This document shows, piece by piece, positions 7,480 through 16,997 of a stretch of 64,000 nt of DNA (position 1 is its first letter; each line of letters starts with the position of its first letter). The notes beneath the pieces were generated by a model. It was not told where the DNA came from and searched no databases. It saw nothing but the letters and a program-made list of their open reading frames with translations. The position numbers and the translations under genes were made by a program. Origin of the DNA: Kitasatospora azatica KCTC 9699 (GTDB lineage: Bacteria > Actinomycetota > Actinomycetes > Streptomycetales > Streptomycetaceae); NCBI RefSeq assembly GCF_000744785.1, contig NZ_JQMO01000002.1, positions 1,302,001 through 1,366,000 of the forward strand, given 5' to 3'.

Positions 7480-8547
7480 CTAGTGCACGTGCTCGCCCGA
7501 CGCTATCGCGACCAGCCGGGCGGCCTTCAGTTCGGTCTCGTCCCATTCGCGTTCGGGCTCGGAGCCCCAGGTGATGCCGGCGCCGGTGCCGAAGTGCAGC
7601 CGGGGGGTCTCGGGGTTGCTCCGGTCGATCCAGAAGGTGCGGATGCCGACGGCGAGTTCGGCGCGGCGGCGGTCGGCGTCGACCCAGCCGACGGCCCCGC
7701 AGTAGGGGCCGCGGGGGGCGGTCTCCAGGGCGTCGATGATCCGCAGGGCGCTGGATTTGGGTGCGCCGGTGACCGAACCGGGTGGGAAGGTGGCGCTGAG
7801 CAGTTCCGGCCAGCCGGCGCCCTCGCGCAGAGTGCCCTCGACGGTGGAGACCAGGTGGACCAGGCCGGGGTGCTTCTCGACCACGCACAGGTCGGGAACG
7901 GTGATGCTGCCGGTGGCGCAGGCGCGGCCCAGGTCGTTGCGGACCAGGTCGACGATCATCACGTTCTCGGCGTGGTCCTTCTCCAGCAGGTCGTGTTCGG
8001 TGCGGCCGGTGCCCTTGATCGGCCCGGAGGCGACGGTGCGGCCGTCGCGGCGCAGGTAGAGCTCGGGTGAGGCGGTGGCGATCTCCACGCCGTGCTCGGG
8101 CAGCCGGATGGTGCCGGCGAAGGGGGCCGGGTTGCCGAGGGCGAGCAGGCCGGCGAGGGCCTCGATGTCGCTGTGTGCGGGGTCGGGGTCGGGCAGCGGC
8201 GCGGTGAGCACCCGGCAGAGGTTGGCCTGGTAGACCTCGCCGGCCGCGATGTGTTCGCGGATCCGCCGCACGCCCGCGAGGTAGCCGGCCCGGTCCAGTG
8301 AGCTGTGCCAGCTGTCGGGGCGCGGTCCGCGCCAGAGCTGGTGGACCGGGGTGGGCGCGGGATCGGGGTGGACCTCGGCGAAGCGGGCGCAGCTGAGCCG
8401 GCCCTCGAAGTCGTAGGCGACGGCCCACCAGCCGTCGGTCTCCAGGGCGGCCGGGTCGTCGGTGACCTCGCACAGTCCGGTGGCGAGCCGACCGCCGAAG
8501 CGGGCCATCGGCTGGTCGGGGCGGAGGTGGCGGCTGGCGGGGGGCAC
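7480..8547 (-). CDS. pabB: Aminodeoxychorismate synthase component I (chorismate-binding)
   Basis: A 355-residue chorismate-binding enzyme related to TrpE/PabB. Conserved signatures are IATASPELYLRR, GPIKGTGRTEHD, NVMIVDLVRNDLGRAC, FPPGSVTGAPKSSALRIID and RGPYCGAVGWVD. With a glutaminase partner (not in this window) it aminates chorismate to aminodeoxychorismate, which the product of the next gene, pabC, would then split to p-aminobenzoate. The start is a GTG at 8547. The protein is shorter than about 450-residue PabB because it has a reduced N-terminal domain, which is common in actinomycetes. Confidence 0.9.
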   Translation of the reverse strand: MPPASRHLRPDQPMARFGGRLATGLCEVTDDPAALETDGWWAVAYDFEGRLSCARFAEVHPDPAPTPVHQLWRGPRPDSWHSSLDRAGYLAGVRRIREHIAAGEVYQANLCRVLTAPLPDPDPAHSDIEALAGLLALGNPAPFAGTIRLPEHGVEIATASPELYLRRDGRTVASGPIKGTGRTEHDLLEKDHAENVMIVDLVRNDLGRACATGSITVPDLCVVEKHPGLVHLVSTVEGTLREGAGWPELLSATFPPGSVTGAPKSSALRIIDALETAPRGPYCGAVGWVDADRRRAELAVGIRTFWIDRSNPETPRLHFGTGAGITWGSEPEREWDETELKAARLVAIASGEHVH

Positions 8548-8654
8548 GGTGCTCCTGCTTGCGGGGGTGGGGAAACAGGGTGGGGTGTCTCGAAGTTTAG
8601 GACGCTGCCGGCTCGCGGGCCGGTCGTGCGGGCGGCACGCTGCGGGAACGGAAT

Positions 8655-8682
8655 TTGAGCTGGCCCGGGTTTCCGCTAAAGT
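8655..8682 (+). promoter_or_regulatory. Probable promoter of the tRNA operon
   Basis: TTGAGC (8655-8660), a 16-bp spacer and TAAAGT (8677-8682) resemble a housekeeping sigma promoter. The site is 58 bp upstream of tRNA-Gly, the first of five tRNA genes. Confidence 0.5.
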
Positions 8683-8739
8683 TCAACACGTCGCCGGGAA
8701 ACGGAGCCGCCAAGAGGCGGGGACGGGACCGGAAGACAG

Positions 8740-8812
8740 GCGGACGTGGCTCAGTTGGTAGAGCATCACCTTGCCAAGGTGAGGGTCGCGAGTTCGAATC
8801 TCGTCGTCCGCT
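8740..8812 (+). tRNA. tRNA-Gly(GCC)
   Basis: A 73-nt cloverleaf: acceptor GCGGACG/CGTCCGC, anticodon stem TCACC/GGTGA, loop TTGCCAA with anticodon GCC, T-loop TTCGAAT, and discriminator T. First gene of a five-tRNA cluster. Confidence 0.96.
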
Positions 8813-8864
8813 CGGTGGAGAACAGCAAGATCGTTCTTACTGATAGAGTTCAATGAAGTTGCCT

Positions 8865-8935
8865 GGTGGAGTGGCCGAGAGGCGAGGCAACGGCCTGCAA
8901 AGCCGTGTACACGGGTTCAAATCCCGTCTCCACCT
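8865..8935 (+). tRNA. tRNA-Cys(GCA)
   Basis: A 71-nt cloverleaf: acceptor GGTGGAG/CTCCACC, anticodon stem ACGGC/GCCGT, loop CTGCAAA with anticodon GCA, T-loop TTCAAAT, and the U73 discriminator expected for Cys. Confidence 0.96.
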
Positions 8936-8969
8936 CGACGAGGTCCCCGGTTCCGTCCGGGGCCTCCCC

Positions 8970-9041
<72 letters not shown>

Positions 9042-9122
9042 CTCGGTCCCTTCGGGGATCTTGGACGGCGCTGCTCGGCGGCGCGGTCACCAGCCTGAAC
9101 GTCACTCGGTGACGCTCGACAG

Positions 9123-9194
<72 letters not shown>

Positions 9195-9250
9195 CGGCCA
9201 TCAGCCAGCAGGGTTCCGGATTGCGGGACTTGGCGGGCGCGGCTCGACGG

Positions 9251-9322
<72 letters not shown>

Positions 9323-9327
9323 CCAGA

Positions 9328-9362
9328 GAAGGGCCGGATCCTCAGTGAGGGTCCGGCCCTTC
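9328..9362 (+). terminator. Terminator of the tRNA operon
   Basis: An 11-bp stem (gaagggccgga / tccggcccttc) with a 13-nt loop lies 6 nt after the last tRNA-Val. Confidence 0.8.
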
Positions 9363-9498
9363 GGCGTTGCCACGCACGGGTACGGCCCGTGCAGGTGGAG
9401 GTGTGGCCGGTGGCGGGCGGTCCCGCTTGTCGCCCGTCCGCGTGTCCCCGCGAGACGCGCCTGCCACCGGCCCGGCGTCCGATCCCTGTCCCCTGGGA

Positions 9499-9708
9499 TC
9501 AGCGCCCGATCAGGTCGGCCACCGCCTTGGTCTGGGTGACCATCTGCTCCCAGCCGCCGAAGAGCAGGAGCAGCGCGACCGCGCAGGGCAGCGCGATGGC
9601 CAGGGCGACGGCCGGGTGACGCTCCTCACTGGCCGGCCGCCCGGTGCGCTGAAGCCGGGCGAGAACGGGGTTTCGGCGCTGCTCGGCTCGGGGGAGCTGG
9701 GTGGCCAT
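9499..9708 (-). CDS. Small single-pass membrane protein, unknown function
   Basis: A 69-residue protein, MATQLPRAEQ... to ...AVADLIGR. It has a hydrophilic Arg-rich N-terminus and one hydrophobic segment at about residues 33-50 (VALAIALPCAVALLLLFGG). ATG 9708 has an AGGAGAC site upstream, which supports translation. No family is recognised. Confidence 0.65.
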   Translation of the reverse strand: MATQLPRAEQRRNPVLARLQRTGRPASEERHPAVALAIALPCAVALLLLFGGWEQMVTQTKAVADLIGR

Positions 9709-10148
9709 GGTCCTGTCTCCTGCTGGCTCGTGGCGGGAAGGGCTGTGGGAGGTGCCGGGGGAAGGTCTGGGAGCGGTGGACGGTTGACCTCGGGGGACGA
9801 GTGCGCCGTCCACCGCTGATCTCAACGTTAGGCGGCGGCAAGGCCGGTGACGTCATGCCCGGGTCTCGTTCTGCGGGTGTCCGGGAGGATGAGGCCGCGC
9901 CCGGGGGCGTACTACCGAAGGGGGATGGCGCGGGGGAACGACCCCCGAGAGAACCCTGAGACGGACCCCGAGAGGGCTGTGACCTCGGGGTCCCGCTCAG
10001 ATCGGACAATCCCACCGGCGGTTCGCGTGTTGCGTATCAGCACACCGCAGCCGACGTTCCGTAAGCTGTGCCCCACAGGAACTGACGATGCCCCAGCCAC
10101 CGGGGCCCACCTCATGGTTTGCCCACCTCACGGGCCGACGGGACAGAC
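9709..10148. other. Intergenic region before the kinase gene
   Basis: 440 bases without a convincing gene, lying between the divergent small membrane protein and the kinase. It contains a 10-bp hairpin, ggaccccgag (9963-9972) with ctcggggtcc (9984-9993). I found no promoter I would defend. Confidence 0.5.
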
Positions 10149-12044
10149 ATGGCGATGATGCGGCTGAGGCGTGAGGACCCCCGCATCGTCGGACCGTACC
10201 GGTTGCACCGGCGACTCGGTGCCGGCGGTATGGGCGTGGTCTACCTGGGCTCGGACCGCAAGGGCCAGCGGGTCGCGCTCAAGCTGATCCGCGCCGAGCT
10301 GGCCGAGGACGCCGAGTTCCGCACCCGCTTCGCCCGGGAGGTCGCCGCCGCCTCGAGGATCCGGGCCGGCGCCACCGCCCGGGTGGTCGGCTCGGACATC
10401 GAGGCCGACCGCCCCTGGCTGGCCACCGCCTACGTCCCCGGGCCCTCGCTGTACAAGCGGGTCGGCGACGAGGGCCCGCTGGCCTGGCCGGAGGTGGCCC
10501 TGATCGGGGCGGCGCTGGCGGACGGGCTGGTGAAGGTCCACGAGGCCGGCGTGGTGCACCGCGACCTGAAGCCCTCCAACATCCTGCTCTCCCCCAAGGG
10601 CCCGCGGATCATCGACTTCGGCATCGCCTGGTCGCGCGGGGCGAGCACGCTGACCCATGTCGGGACGGCGGTCGGCTCCCCCGGCTTCCTGGCTCCGGAG
10701 CAGGTGCGCGGCGTGGCGGTGACCCCGGCCACCGACGTCTTCGCGTTCGGGGCCACGCTGGCCTACGCGCTGACCGGTGACACCCCGTTCGGCTCCGGCG
10801 CCTCCTCCGAGGTGATGCTCTACCGGGTGGTGCACGAGGAGCCGGACCTGTCCGAGGTGCCGGCGCCGCTGGCCCCGCTGATCGGTGCCTGCCTGGCGAA
10901 GGAGCCGCTGGACCGGCCGGGCGCCTCGCACCTGCACGAGCGGCTGAGCGAGCTGGCGGCCAGGGCGGCGGGCGCGGCCGGGCGGCTGCGGGGTGCGGCC
11001 GCGGCGCCGACGCCACCACCGCCGCGGCCGCGCGAGCAGCCGCTGAGCCCGCGGGAGGCGGCGGCCCGGGAGGCGGCGCGGGCCGAGCGGGTGGCGCGCG
11101 AGTCGGATGCGGCGCGGGCCCTGGGCCAGCCGCGGTTCGCCCGCTCGCAGCCGCACCCGGCAGCGCCGGCCCGGTCGGCGGCGCCGGTGCGCCCGGCCGT
11201 CCAGGCCGACTCCAACGCGACCGTGCCCACCGCGCGGCCCGCCACCCGCGAGCGTCAGCACACCCCGCCGCCCGGACGGCCGCCCGGGCGCGCGATCGAC
11301 GCCCGGCGCCGGTTGCTGCGCCAGCGGCTGGTGGTCTTCATCACCGTCACCATCGGGGTGGCGCTGGCCATCGCGGCCGCTCAGGGCTGCGAGGACCGGC
11401 ATGCGCAGGGCCTGCCCAGGCCGGTGGTGCCGGCGGCCGGACCGTCCGCCTCGGCCGGGGTGGACGCGGTCAACGGCGGCCCCGCGATCGGGCTCTCGGC
11501 GGACGGGGCGCAGCCGTCGGCCCCGCAGGCGCCGGCCGCGCGGACCGGCGGCGGCACCGGCAGCGCCGCCTCGCCCGCCGGCAACCTCGGTTTCGGCCCG
11601 GCCACCGGCCCGGTCCCGGCGGTGGACTGGCCCAACCGCAGCTACCCGGACCCGTCCGGCGGCCCGGACGTGCAGTTGCACGACGGCCGGTCCGCCGGCA
11701 CCCCGCAGGTCGCGCTGACCGCCGTGCTGCCGGCCCGCTACCGGGGCGCGCCCGCCGCCGTGGTGGTGCTGCGCCGCACCGAGGGCTCGGTGCCGGTGGA
11801 CCTGGTCGAGCTGTTCACCTTCGCCCCCGACTCCCCCACCCTGGCCACCGCGCGCAGCTCCGCCGCGGACCCGCAGTCCACCGCCGCCTGGCGGCTGGAC
11901 GAGGGCGCGCTGACCCGCGAGGAGCGGGTCACCCAGACCGGCGCCACCGGCACCACCCGGTATGCCGTCCGGGCGGACGGGACCTTCGAGGAGTCCTGGC
12001 CGGGTGCGGGCATCTCGGGCGGCACCGGGACCGGCACGGGCTGA
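10149..12044 (+). CDS. Membrane-anchored Ser/Thr protein kinase (PknB-like)
   Basis: A 631-residue Hanks-type kinase. The kinase domain spans about residues 15-270: glycine loop LGAGGMGVVY, ATP lysine in VALKLI, catalytic loop HRDLKPSN, DFG in IIDFGIAW, and GSPGFLAPEQ in the P+1 region. A Pro/Ala/Arg-rich juxtamembrane linker leads to one TM segment (about residues 394-414, VVFITVTIGVALAIAAA). The extracellular C-terminal domain of about 200 residues has no PASTA repeats. It probably senses an envelope signal of unknown nature. ATG 10149 is chosen because GAMGM-style upstream extension lacks a ribosome site; 10155 or 10158 are alternatives. Confidence 0.92.
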   Translation: MAMMRLRREDPRIVGPYRLHRRLGAGGMGVVYLGSDRKGQRVALKLIRAELAEDAEFRTRFAREVAAASRIRAGATARVVGSDIEADRPWLATAYVPGPSLYKRVGDEGPLAWPEVALIGAALADGLVKVHEAGVVHRDLKPSNILLSPKGPRIIDFGIAWSRGASTLTHVGTAVGSPGFLAPEQVRGVAVTPATDVFAFGATLAYALTGDTPFGSGASSEVMLYRVVHEEPDLSEVPAPLAPLIGACLAKEPLDRPGASHLHERLSELAARAAGAAGRLRGAAAAPTPPPPRPREQPLSPREAAAREAARAERVARESDAARALGQPRFARSQPHPAAPARSAAPVRPAVQADSNATVPTARPATRERQHTPPPGRPPGRAIDARRRLLRQRLVVFITVTIGVALAIAAAQGCEDRHAQGLPRPVVPAAGPSASAGVDAVNGGPAIGLSADGAQPSAPQAPAARTGGGTGSAASPAGNLGFGPATGPVPAVDWPNRSYPDPSGGPDVQLHDGRSAGTPQVALTAVLPARYRGAPAAVVVLRRTEGSVPVDLVELFTFAPDSPTLATARSSAADPQSTAAWRLDEGALTREERVTQTGATGTTRYAVRADGTFEESWPGAGISGGTGTGTG

Positions 12045-12135
12045 CGGTCCGTCAGCTCGGCCCCCGGCGGCCGGTTCGCCCGGCGGTTCCGAGGCACCCT
12101 TCTGACTGTCCGTGATGGATGGCAGACTCTGCGGC

Positions 12136-13098
12136 ATGAAGCGGATACCGCCCGATCCCGATCGATTCTCCGAACACCAGCACCAGCTGGGCGAGTTCGC
12201 GGCCAGTCCGCCCTATCCGGTGCACGGGCTGCGCAGACCGGTGGTGGTCCCGGCCTATCTGGCGCGCTGGGAGACGGAGAACGGCGAGACCACCTCGGTC
12301 CAGCTGGCCTACGGGGACTGGAGTGACGAACAGGCCCCGTTCCTCGGCGTCACCACCGGGCCGCCCGGAAGCGCCGAGGTCGAGCCCGCCGACCTGCTGG
12401 GCGAGCTGCGCCGCGAGCACCGGCTGAAGGCCGCCCGGCTCGCCGAGCCGGTCCGCGCCTCGCTGCCGCAGGGCGAGCTGTGCCGGGTGGGCGAGAGCTG
12501 GGCGCTGCGGATGGTCGCGGACGGGCAGACGGTCACCGTGATCGGGCGCGGGGTGGAGCCGCAGGACGTGGAGCTGGGCCGGGTGCTCGACCTGCGGCCG
12601 TACGTGGGCGAGCGCAGCCGCCTGGTCCAGCGGCTGGCGGCCGAGCCGCGTGCGCTGCCCGCGCCGGTACTGGCCCCGGCCTCCGGGATCGCGGCGCTGC
12701 GGGCCTTCGTGGAGACCTTCCTGCCGGACGCGCCGGATGCCGGTCCGGCGTACGGAGCGCTGGGCCGGCGGGCGGTCGCGGAGCTGGACCGGGTGCTGGG
12801 CTGCGGTCCGGAGCGGGCCGAGTACCTGGTCTCCTCGATGGTCAACCAGATCACCCAGCTGCGCGCCCAGGTCCCCTGGTTCAGCGAGCCGGACGGGCCG
12901 CGGGCGGCCGCCGTGGAGGAGCTGCTGCGGCACGTCGGCCTGGGCCAGCCGGTGGACAGCGAGGCGGCGCAGGAGCTCTGGGAGCGGTACTGGGCCGCCC
13001 AGCAGCACCCGACGGACACCCCGTCGCAGGACCTGCGCGAGCTCTGGGTCCAGGCCTGGGAGGACTGGGAGCGCGGGCGCGGCCACAGCTGGCAGTAG
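12136..13098 (+). CDS. Conserved actinobacterial protein, unknown function
   Basis: A 320-residue soluble protein starting MKRIPPDPDR. It has no signal peptide or membrane segment. The composition is acidic with many Trp near the C-terminus (ELWERYWAAQ, WVQAWEDWERGRGHSW). I do not recognise a domain. ATG 12136 is preferred to 12112 because the upstream residues look non-coding. It lies 91 bp after the kinase gene on the same strand, so it may be linked functionally, but nothing in the sequence proves that. Confidence 0.75.
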   Translation: MKRIPPDPDRFSEHQHQLGEFAASPPYPVHGLRRPVVVPAYLARWETENGETTSVQLAYGDWSDEQAPFLGVTTGPPGSAEVEPADLLGELRREHRLKAARLAEPVRASLPQGELCRVGESWALRMVADGQTVTVIGRGVEPQDVELGRVLDLRPYVGERSRLVQRLAAEPRALPAPVLAPASGIAALRAFVETFLPDAPDAGPAYGALGRRAVAELDRVLGCGPERAEYLVSSMVNQITQLRAQVPWFSEPDGPRAAAVEELLRHVGLGQPVDSEAAQELWERYWAAQQHPTDTPSQDLRELWVQAWEDWERGRGHSWQ

Positions 13099-13104
13099 CC
13101 GCCG

Positions 13105-13911
13105 TCAACCAGTGTTGACGGCGTAGAAGGCGACGGCCGCGGCCGCGCCGACGTTGAGCGAGTCGATGCCGTGGGCCATCGGGATCCGGACCCGGCGGTC
13201 GGCGGCGGCCAGCGCCCGGGCGGTGAGGCCGTCGCCCTCGGCGCCGAGCATCAGGGCGGCCTTCGGCAGGCGGTGCGGGGCGGCCTCGGTGAGGGTCACC
13301 GAGCCCTCCGCCGGGGTGAGGGCGAGCAGCTCGAAACCGGCCTCGCGCAGCACCGACAGCGAGCCGGGCCACGGGTCGAGCCGGGCGTACGGGACGGAGA
13401 AGACCGCGCCCATCGAGGTCTTGACGGCCCGCCGGTACAGCGGGTCGGCGCAGTCCGGGGAGAGCAGCACGGCGTCCATCCCGAGGGCGGCCGCGCTGCG
13501 GAAGATCGCGCCGAGGTTGGTGTGGTCGACCAGGCCTTCGAGCACCGCGACCCGGCGGGCGCCGGCCAGCACCTCGGCGGCCGCGGGCAGCGGCTTGCGG
13601 CCCATCGAGGCGAGCGCGCCGCGGTGCACGTGGTAGCCGGTCACCTGCTCGGCGAGGGCCGGCTCGACCACGTGCACCGGGGCGTCCACCTCGGCGATGA
13701 CGTCCGCCATCGCCTCCAGCCACTTGGGCGTGAGCAGCATCGACCGCATCCCGTAGCCGGCCGCCAGGGCCCGCCGGATCACCTTCTCGCCCTCGGCGAT
13801 GAAGAGGCCCTCGGCGGGTTCACGGCGGCGGCGCAGTTCGACGTCGGTCAGGCCGGTGTAGTCGGCGAGCCGGGGGTCGGTGGCATCGGTGACGGTGCTG
13901 GGCTGGGACAT
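13105..13911 (-). CDS. TrmH/SpoU-family RNA 2'-O-methyltransferase
   Basis: A 268-residue SPOUT methyltransferase with the three family motifs: HTNLGAIFRSAAALG (motif 1), LMLGAEGDGLT (motif 2) and IPMAHGIDSLNVGAAAAVAFY-type motif 3, which form the knotted SAM site. An N-terminal substrate-binding domain is present (about residues 1-110). It would methylate a ribose in rRNA or tRNA; which one is not visible. It converges on the preceding unknown gene and sits 9 bp after the cysG stop. Confidence 0.9.
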   Translation of the reverse strand: MSQPSTVTDATDPRLADYTGLTDVELRRRREPAEGLFIAEGEKVIRRALAAGYGMRSMLLTPKWLEAMADVIAEVDAPVHVVEPALAEQVTGYHVHRGALASMGRKPLPAAAEVLAGARRVAVLEGLVDHTNLGAIFRSAAALGMDAVLLSPDCADPLYRRAVKTSMGAVFSVPYARLDPWPGSLSVLREAGFELLALTPAEGSVTLTEAAPHRLPKAALMLGAEGDGLTARALAAADRRVRIPMAHGIDSLNVGAAAAVAFYAVNTG

Positions 13912-13920
13912 CGGGGGCTT

Positions 13921-15174
13921 TCAGCTGGTGCGGGTGGCGGGGTCCAGGACGTGCACGACCTCGCCGACCACGATGACGGCCGGCGGGCGCACCCCCTCGG
14001 CGGCGACGGTGGCGGCCACCGTGCCGAGCGTGGCGTCGATCCGGCGCTGGCCGGCGGTGGTGCCCTCCTGGACCACGGCGACGGGCGTGTCGGCCGAGCG
14101 ACCGCAGGCGATCAGCTTGGCGGCGATCGCGCCGATCTTGTCGACCGCCATCAGCAGCACCAGGGTGCCGGTCATCTGCGCGACGGCCGCCCAGTTGACC
14201 AGCGAACGCTCGTCGTCCGGGCCGACGTGACCGGAGATGACGGTGAACTCGTGGGTCATCCCGCGGTGGGTGACCGGGATCCCGACGGCGGCCGGCACGC
14301 TGATCGAGCTGGAGATGCCGGGCACCACGGTGACCGGGATGCCGGCCTCGGCGCAGGCCAGCAGCTCCTCGCCGCCGCGCCCGTAGACGTACGGGTCGCC
14401 GCCCTTGAGCCGGACCACGAACTTGCCGGCCTTGGCGTGCTCGATCAGTGCGTTGTTGATCGCCTCCTGGGCCATGAACCGCCCGTAGGGGATCTTGGAG
14501 GCGTCGATCACCTCGACGTGCGGCGCCAGCTCGGCGAGCAGCTCACGCGGGGCCAGCCGGTCGGCCACCACCACGTCCGCGTCGGCGAGCAGCCGGCGGC
14601 CGCGCACGGTGATCAGGTCGGGGTCGCCGGGGCCACCACCGACCAGCGCGACGCCGGCCGCCCGGTGACGGTACTGCCGGGCGCTCAGGCTGCCGTCCCG
14701 CAGGCCCTCGACGATGGTGTTGCGCAGCGCGGCCGAATGGCGGGGGTCGCCGGTGAGCACGGCGACGGTGGTGCCGGCGTCGTCGTGGCCGCTGGCGGGG
14801 GTCCAGGCGGTGGCGGCGGACGCGTCGTCACTGCGCGAGCAGAAGATCCGGCGGTGCTCGGCCTCGGCGCTGACCGCCTCGTTGACCGCCTGGTCGTCGG
14901 TGGTGACCAGCGCGTACCAGGCCTCGGCGAGGTCGCCGTCGGCGTAGCCGCGCTGCTGCCAGCTGATCTCGCCGGCGTCGGCCATCGCCTGGACGGCGGG
15001 CGTGGTGGCCGGGGAGATGAGCTGGATCTCGGCGCCCGTGGCTATCAGCGCGGGCAGTCGGCGCTGGGCCACCTGGCCGCCGCCGACCACGACCACGCGG
15101 CGACCGGCAAGCAGCAGGCCCACGGGGTACGGGGTCAGGCCCTCGGTGCTCGGGTGGGGGTTCGGCGCGTTCAT
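13921..15174 (-). CDS. cysG: Uroporphyrinogen-III C-methyltransferase / precorrin-2 dehydrogenase
   Basis: A 417-residue bifunctional protein. The N-terminal part (about residues 18-160) is a CysG-B-type NAD-binding dehydrogenase/ferrochelatase with VVVVGGGQVAQRRL. The C-terminal part (about residues 165-410) is a SAM uroporphyrinogen-III methylase with VGGGPGDPDLITVRG, VRLKGGDPYVYGRGGEE and VVPGISSSISVPAAVGIPVTHRG. Its product precorrin-2 feeds siroheme and cobalamin. Neighbouring bluB-cobT and cobL genes on the same strand suggest the cobalamin route. Confidence 0.92.
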   Translation of the reverse strand: MNAPNPHPSTEGLTPYPVGLLLAGRRVVVVGGGQVAQRRLPALIATGAEIQLISPATTPAVQAMADAGEISWQQRGYADGDLAEAWYALVTTDDQAVNEAVSAEAEHRRIFCSRSDDASAATAWTPASGHDDAGTTVAVLTGDPRHSAALRNTIVEGLRDGSLSARQYRHRAAGVALVGGGPGDPDLITVRGRRLLADADVVVADRLAPRELLAELAPHVEVIDASKIPYGRFMAQEAINNALIEHAKAGKFVVRLKGGDPYVYGRGGEELLACAEAGIPVTVVPGISSSISVPAAVGIPVTHRGMTHEFTVISGHVGPDDERSLVNWAAVAQMTGTLVLLMAVDKIGAIAAKLIACGRSADTPVAVVQEGTTAGQRRIDATLGTVAATVAAEGVRPPAVIVVGEVVHVLDPATRTS

Positions 15175-15272
15175 CTGGGTGAGCTCCTGGGGCTGGGCGG
15201 GAGGGTTCTACGGGTACGGCAAGGCCCTTGCACCGGCGCGCCCTCGGGCCGGTGCAAGGGGTGGAACGTCGG

Positions 15273-16997
15273 TCAGCCCTTCTCGGTGACTCCGGCGGAG
15301 TCGAAGGTGGCTACATCGTGCATCGCACGGGCCGCACTCTGCACCAGCGGGAGCGCCAGCAGGGCGCCGGTCCCCTCGCCGAGCCGCAGGTCGAGGTCGA
15401 TCAGCGGACGCAGGCCGATCTTGGCGAGCGCGGCCTGGTGGCCGGGCTCGGCGGACCGGTGGCCGGCGATGCAGGCGGCGAGCACCTCGGGCGCGATCGC
15501 CTTGGCGACCAGGGCCGAGGAGCCGGCGATCACGCCGTCCAGGATCACCGGCGTGCGCAGCGAGGCCGCACCGAGCAGGAATCCGGCGATCGCGGCGTGC
15601 TCCAGGCCGCCGACGGCGGCCAGTACGCCGATCGGGTCAGCCGGGTCCAGCTGGTGCAGTTCCAGCGCGCGGCGGATCACCTCGACCTTGCGGGCGTGCG
15701 TCGCGTCGTCGATGCCGGTGCCGCGCCCGGTCACCTCGGTCGGGTCGGCGCCGGTGAAGACCGAGATCAGCGCGGCCGAGGCGGTGGTGTTGGCGATGCC
15801 CATGTCGCCGGTGATCAGGATCTTGTTGCCGGCCGCGACCAGGTCGCGGGCGGTCTCGATGCCGACCTCCAGCGCCTTGAGCGCCTCCTCCCGGCTCATC
15901 GCCGGGCCCTGGGTCATGTCGTCGGTGCCCGCCTTGACCTTGCGCGGCAGCAGGCCGGTGGTGCGGCCCTGCTGGATCGCCTCCGGCAGCTCGGCCTTGA
16001 CGCCCACGTCGACCACGCAGACCTCGGCGCCGACCTGGGCGGCGAAGGAGTTGACCACCGCGCCGCCGGCCAGGAAGTTGGCCACCATCTGCGCGGTGAC
16101 CTCCTGCGGCCAGGGGGTGACGCCCTGGGCGTGCACGCCGTGGTCACCCGCGAAGATCGCGACACACGCGGGCTCGGGGATCGGCGGCGGGCACTTCCGG
16201 GACAGGCCGCTGAGCTGCGCCGAGATGATCTCCAGCATGCCGAGCGAGCCGGCCGGCTTGGTCATCCGCTTCTGCCGGTCCCAGGCCTCGCCGAGCGCCT
16301 TGGCGTCCAGCGGGCGGATCGTGCGCAGCGTCTCGGAGAGCACGCTGTGCGGCTCCTCGCCGGGCAGCGCGCGGTTGCCGTACTGCTCCTCGTGCACCAC
16401 CCAGGAGAGCGGGCGCTTCTTCGCCCAGCCCTGCTGCTGCAGCTCGGGCTCCTCGGGGAAGGAGTCGACGTAGCCGACGCAGAGGTAGGCGACCACGTCG
16501 AGGTGCTCGGGCAGGCCGAGCTCGCGGACCATCTCCTCCTCGTCGAAGAAGCTGACCCAGCCGACGCCCAGGCCCTCGGCGCGGGCCGCCAGCCAGAGGT
16601 TCTCGACTGCGAGCGCGGCCGAGTACGGGGCCATCTGGGGCTGGGTGTGCCGGCCCAGGGTGTGCCGGCCGCCGCGGGTGCGGTCGGCGGTGACCACGAT
16701 GTTCACCGGGGTGTCGAGGATGGCCTCGATCTTGATTTCCTTGAACTGCTTGGCCCGGCCCTTGGGCAGCGAGTCGGCGAAGGCCTCGCGCTGACGGGCC
16801 GCCAGCTCGTGCATCTTGCGCCGGGTCTCGGTGGAGCGGATCACCACGAAGTCCCAGGGCTGCGAGTAGCCGACGCTGGGGGCGGTGTGGGCCGCCTCCA
16901 GGACCCGGAGCAGCACCTCGTGCGGGACGGGGTCCGGGCGGAAGCCGTTGCGGATGTCGCGGCGCTCGCGCATCACCTGGTGGACGGCCTCGCGCAT
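15273..16997 (-). CDS. cobT: BluB-CobT fusion, catalytic part (downstream of a frameshift)
   Basis: A 574-residue open frame with two enzymes in series. Residues 1-215 are a BluB-type flavin nitroreductase fold (RERRDIRNGFRPD, APSVGYSQPWDFVV, GLGVGWVSFFDEEEM), which makes 5,6-dimethylbenzimidazole from FMN. Residues 225-570 are CobT (KPAGSLGMLE, IFAGDHGVHAQGVTPWP, ITGDMGIANTTASAALI, GHRSAEPGHQAAL), which makes alpha-ribazole phosphate. Together they build the lower ligand of cobalamin. In frame upstream of the ATG the sequence reads PAAPAYDDA with no ribosome site, as expected for the middle of a longer protein. The N-terminal part is the frame at 16973-18793. Confidence 0.9.
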   Translation of the reverse strand: MREAVHQVMRERRDIRNGFRPDPVPHEVLLRVLEAAHTAPSVGYSQPWDFVVIRSTETRRKMHELAARQREAFADSLPKGRAKQFKEIKIEAILDTPVNIVVTADRTRGGRHTLGRHTQPQMAPYSAALAVENLWLAARAEGLGVGWVSFFDEEEMVRELGLPEHLDVVAYLCVGYVDSFPEEPELQQQGWAKKRPLSWVVHEEQYGNRALPGEEPHSVLSETLRTIRPLDAKALGEAWDRQKRMTKPAGSLGMLEIISAQLSGLSRKCPPPIPEPACVAIFAGDHGVHAQGVTPWPQEVTAQMVANFLAGGAVVNSFAAQVGAEVCVVDVGVKAELPEAIQQGRTTGLLPRKVKAGTDDMTQGPAMSREEALKALEVGIETARDLVAAGNKILITGDMGIANTTASAALISVFTGADPTEVTGRGTGIDDATHARKVEVIRRALELHQLDPADPIGVLAAVGGLEHAAIAGFLLGAASLRTPVILDGVIAGSSALVAKAIAPEVLAACIAGHRSAEPGHQAALAKIGLRPLIDLDLRLGEGTGALLALPLVQSAARAMHDVATFDSAGVTEKG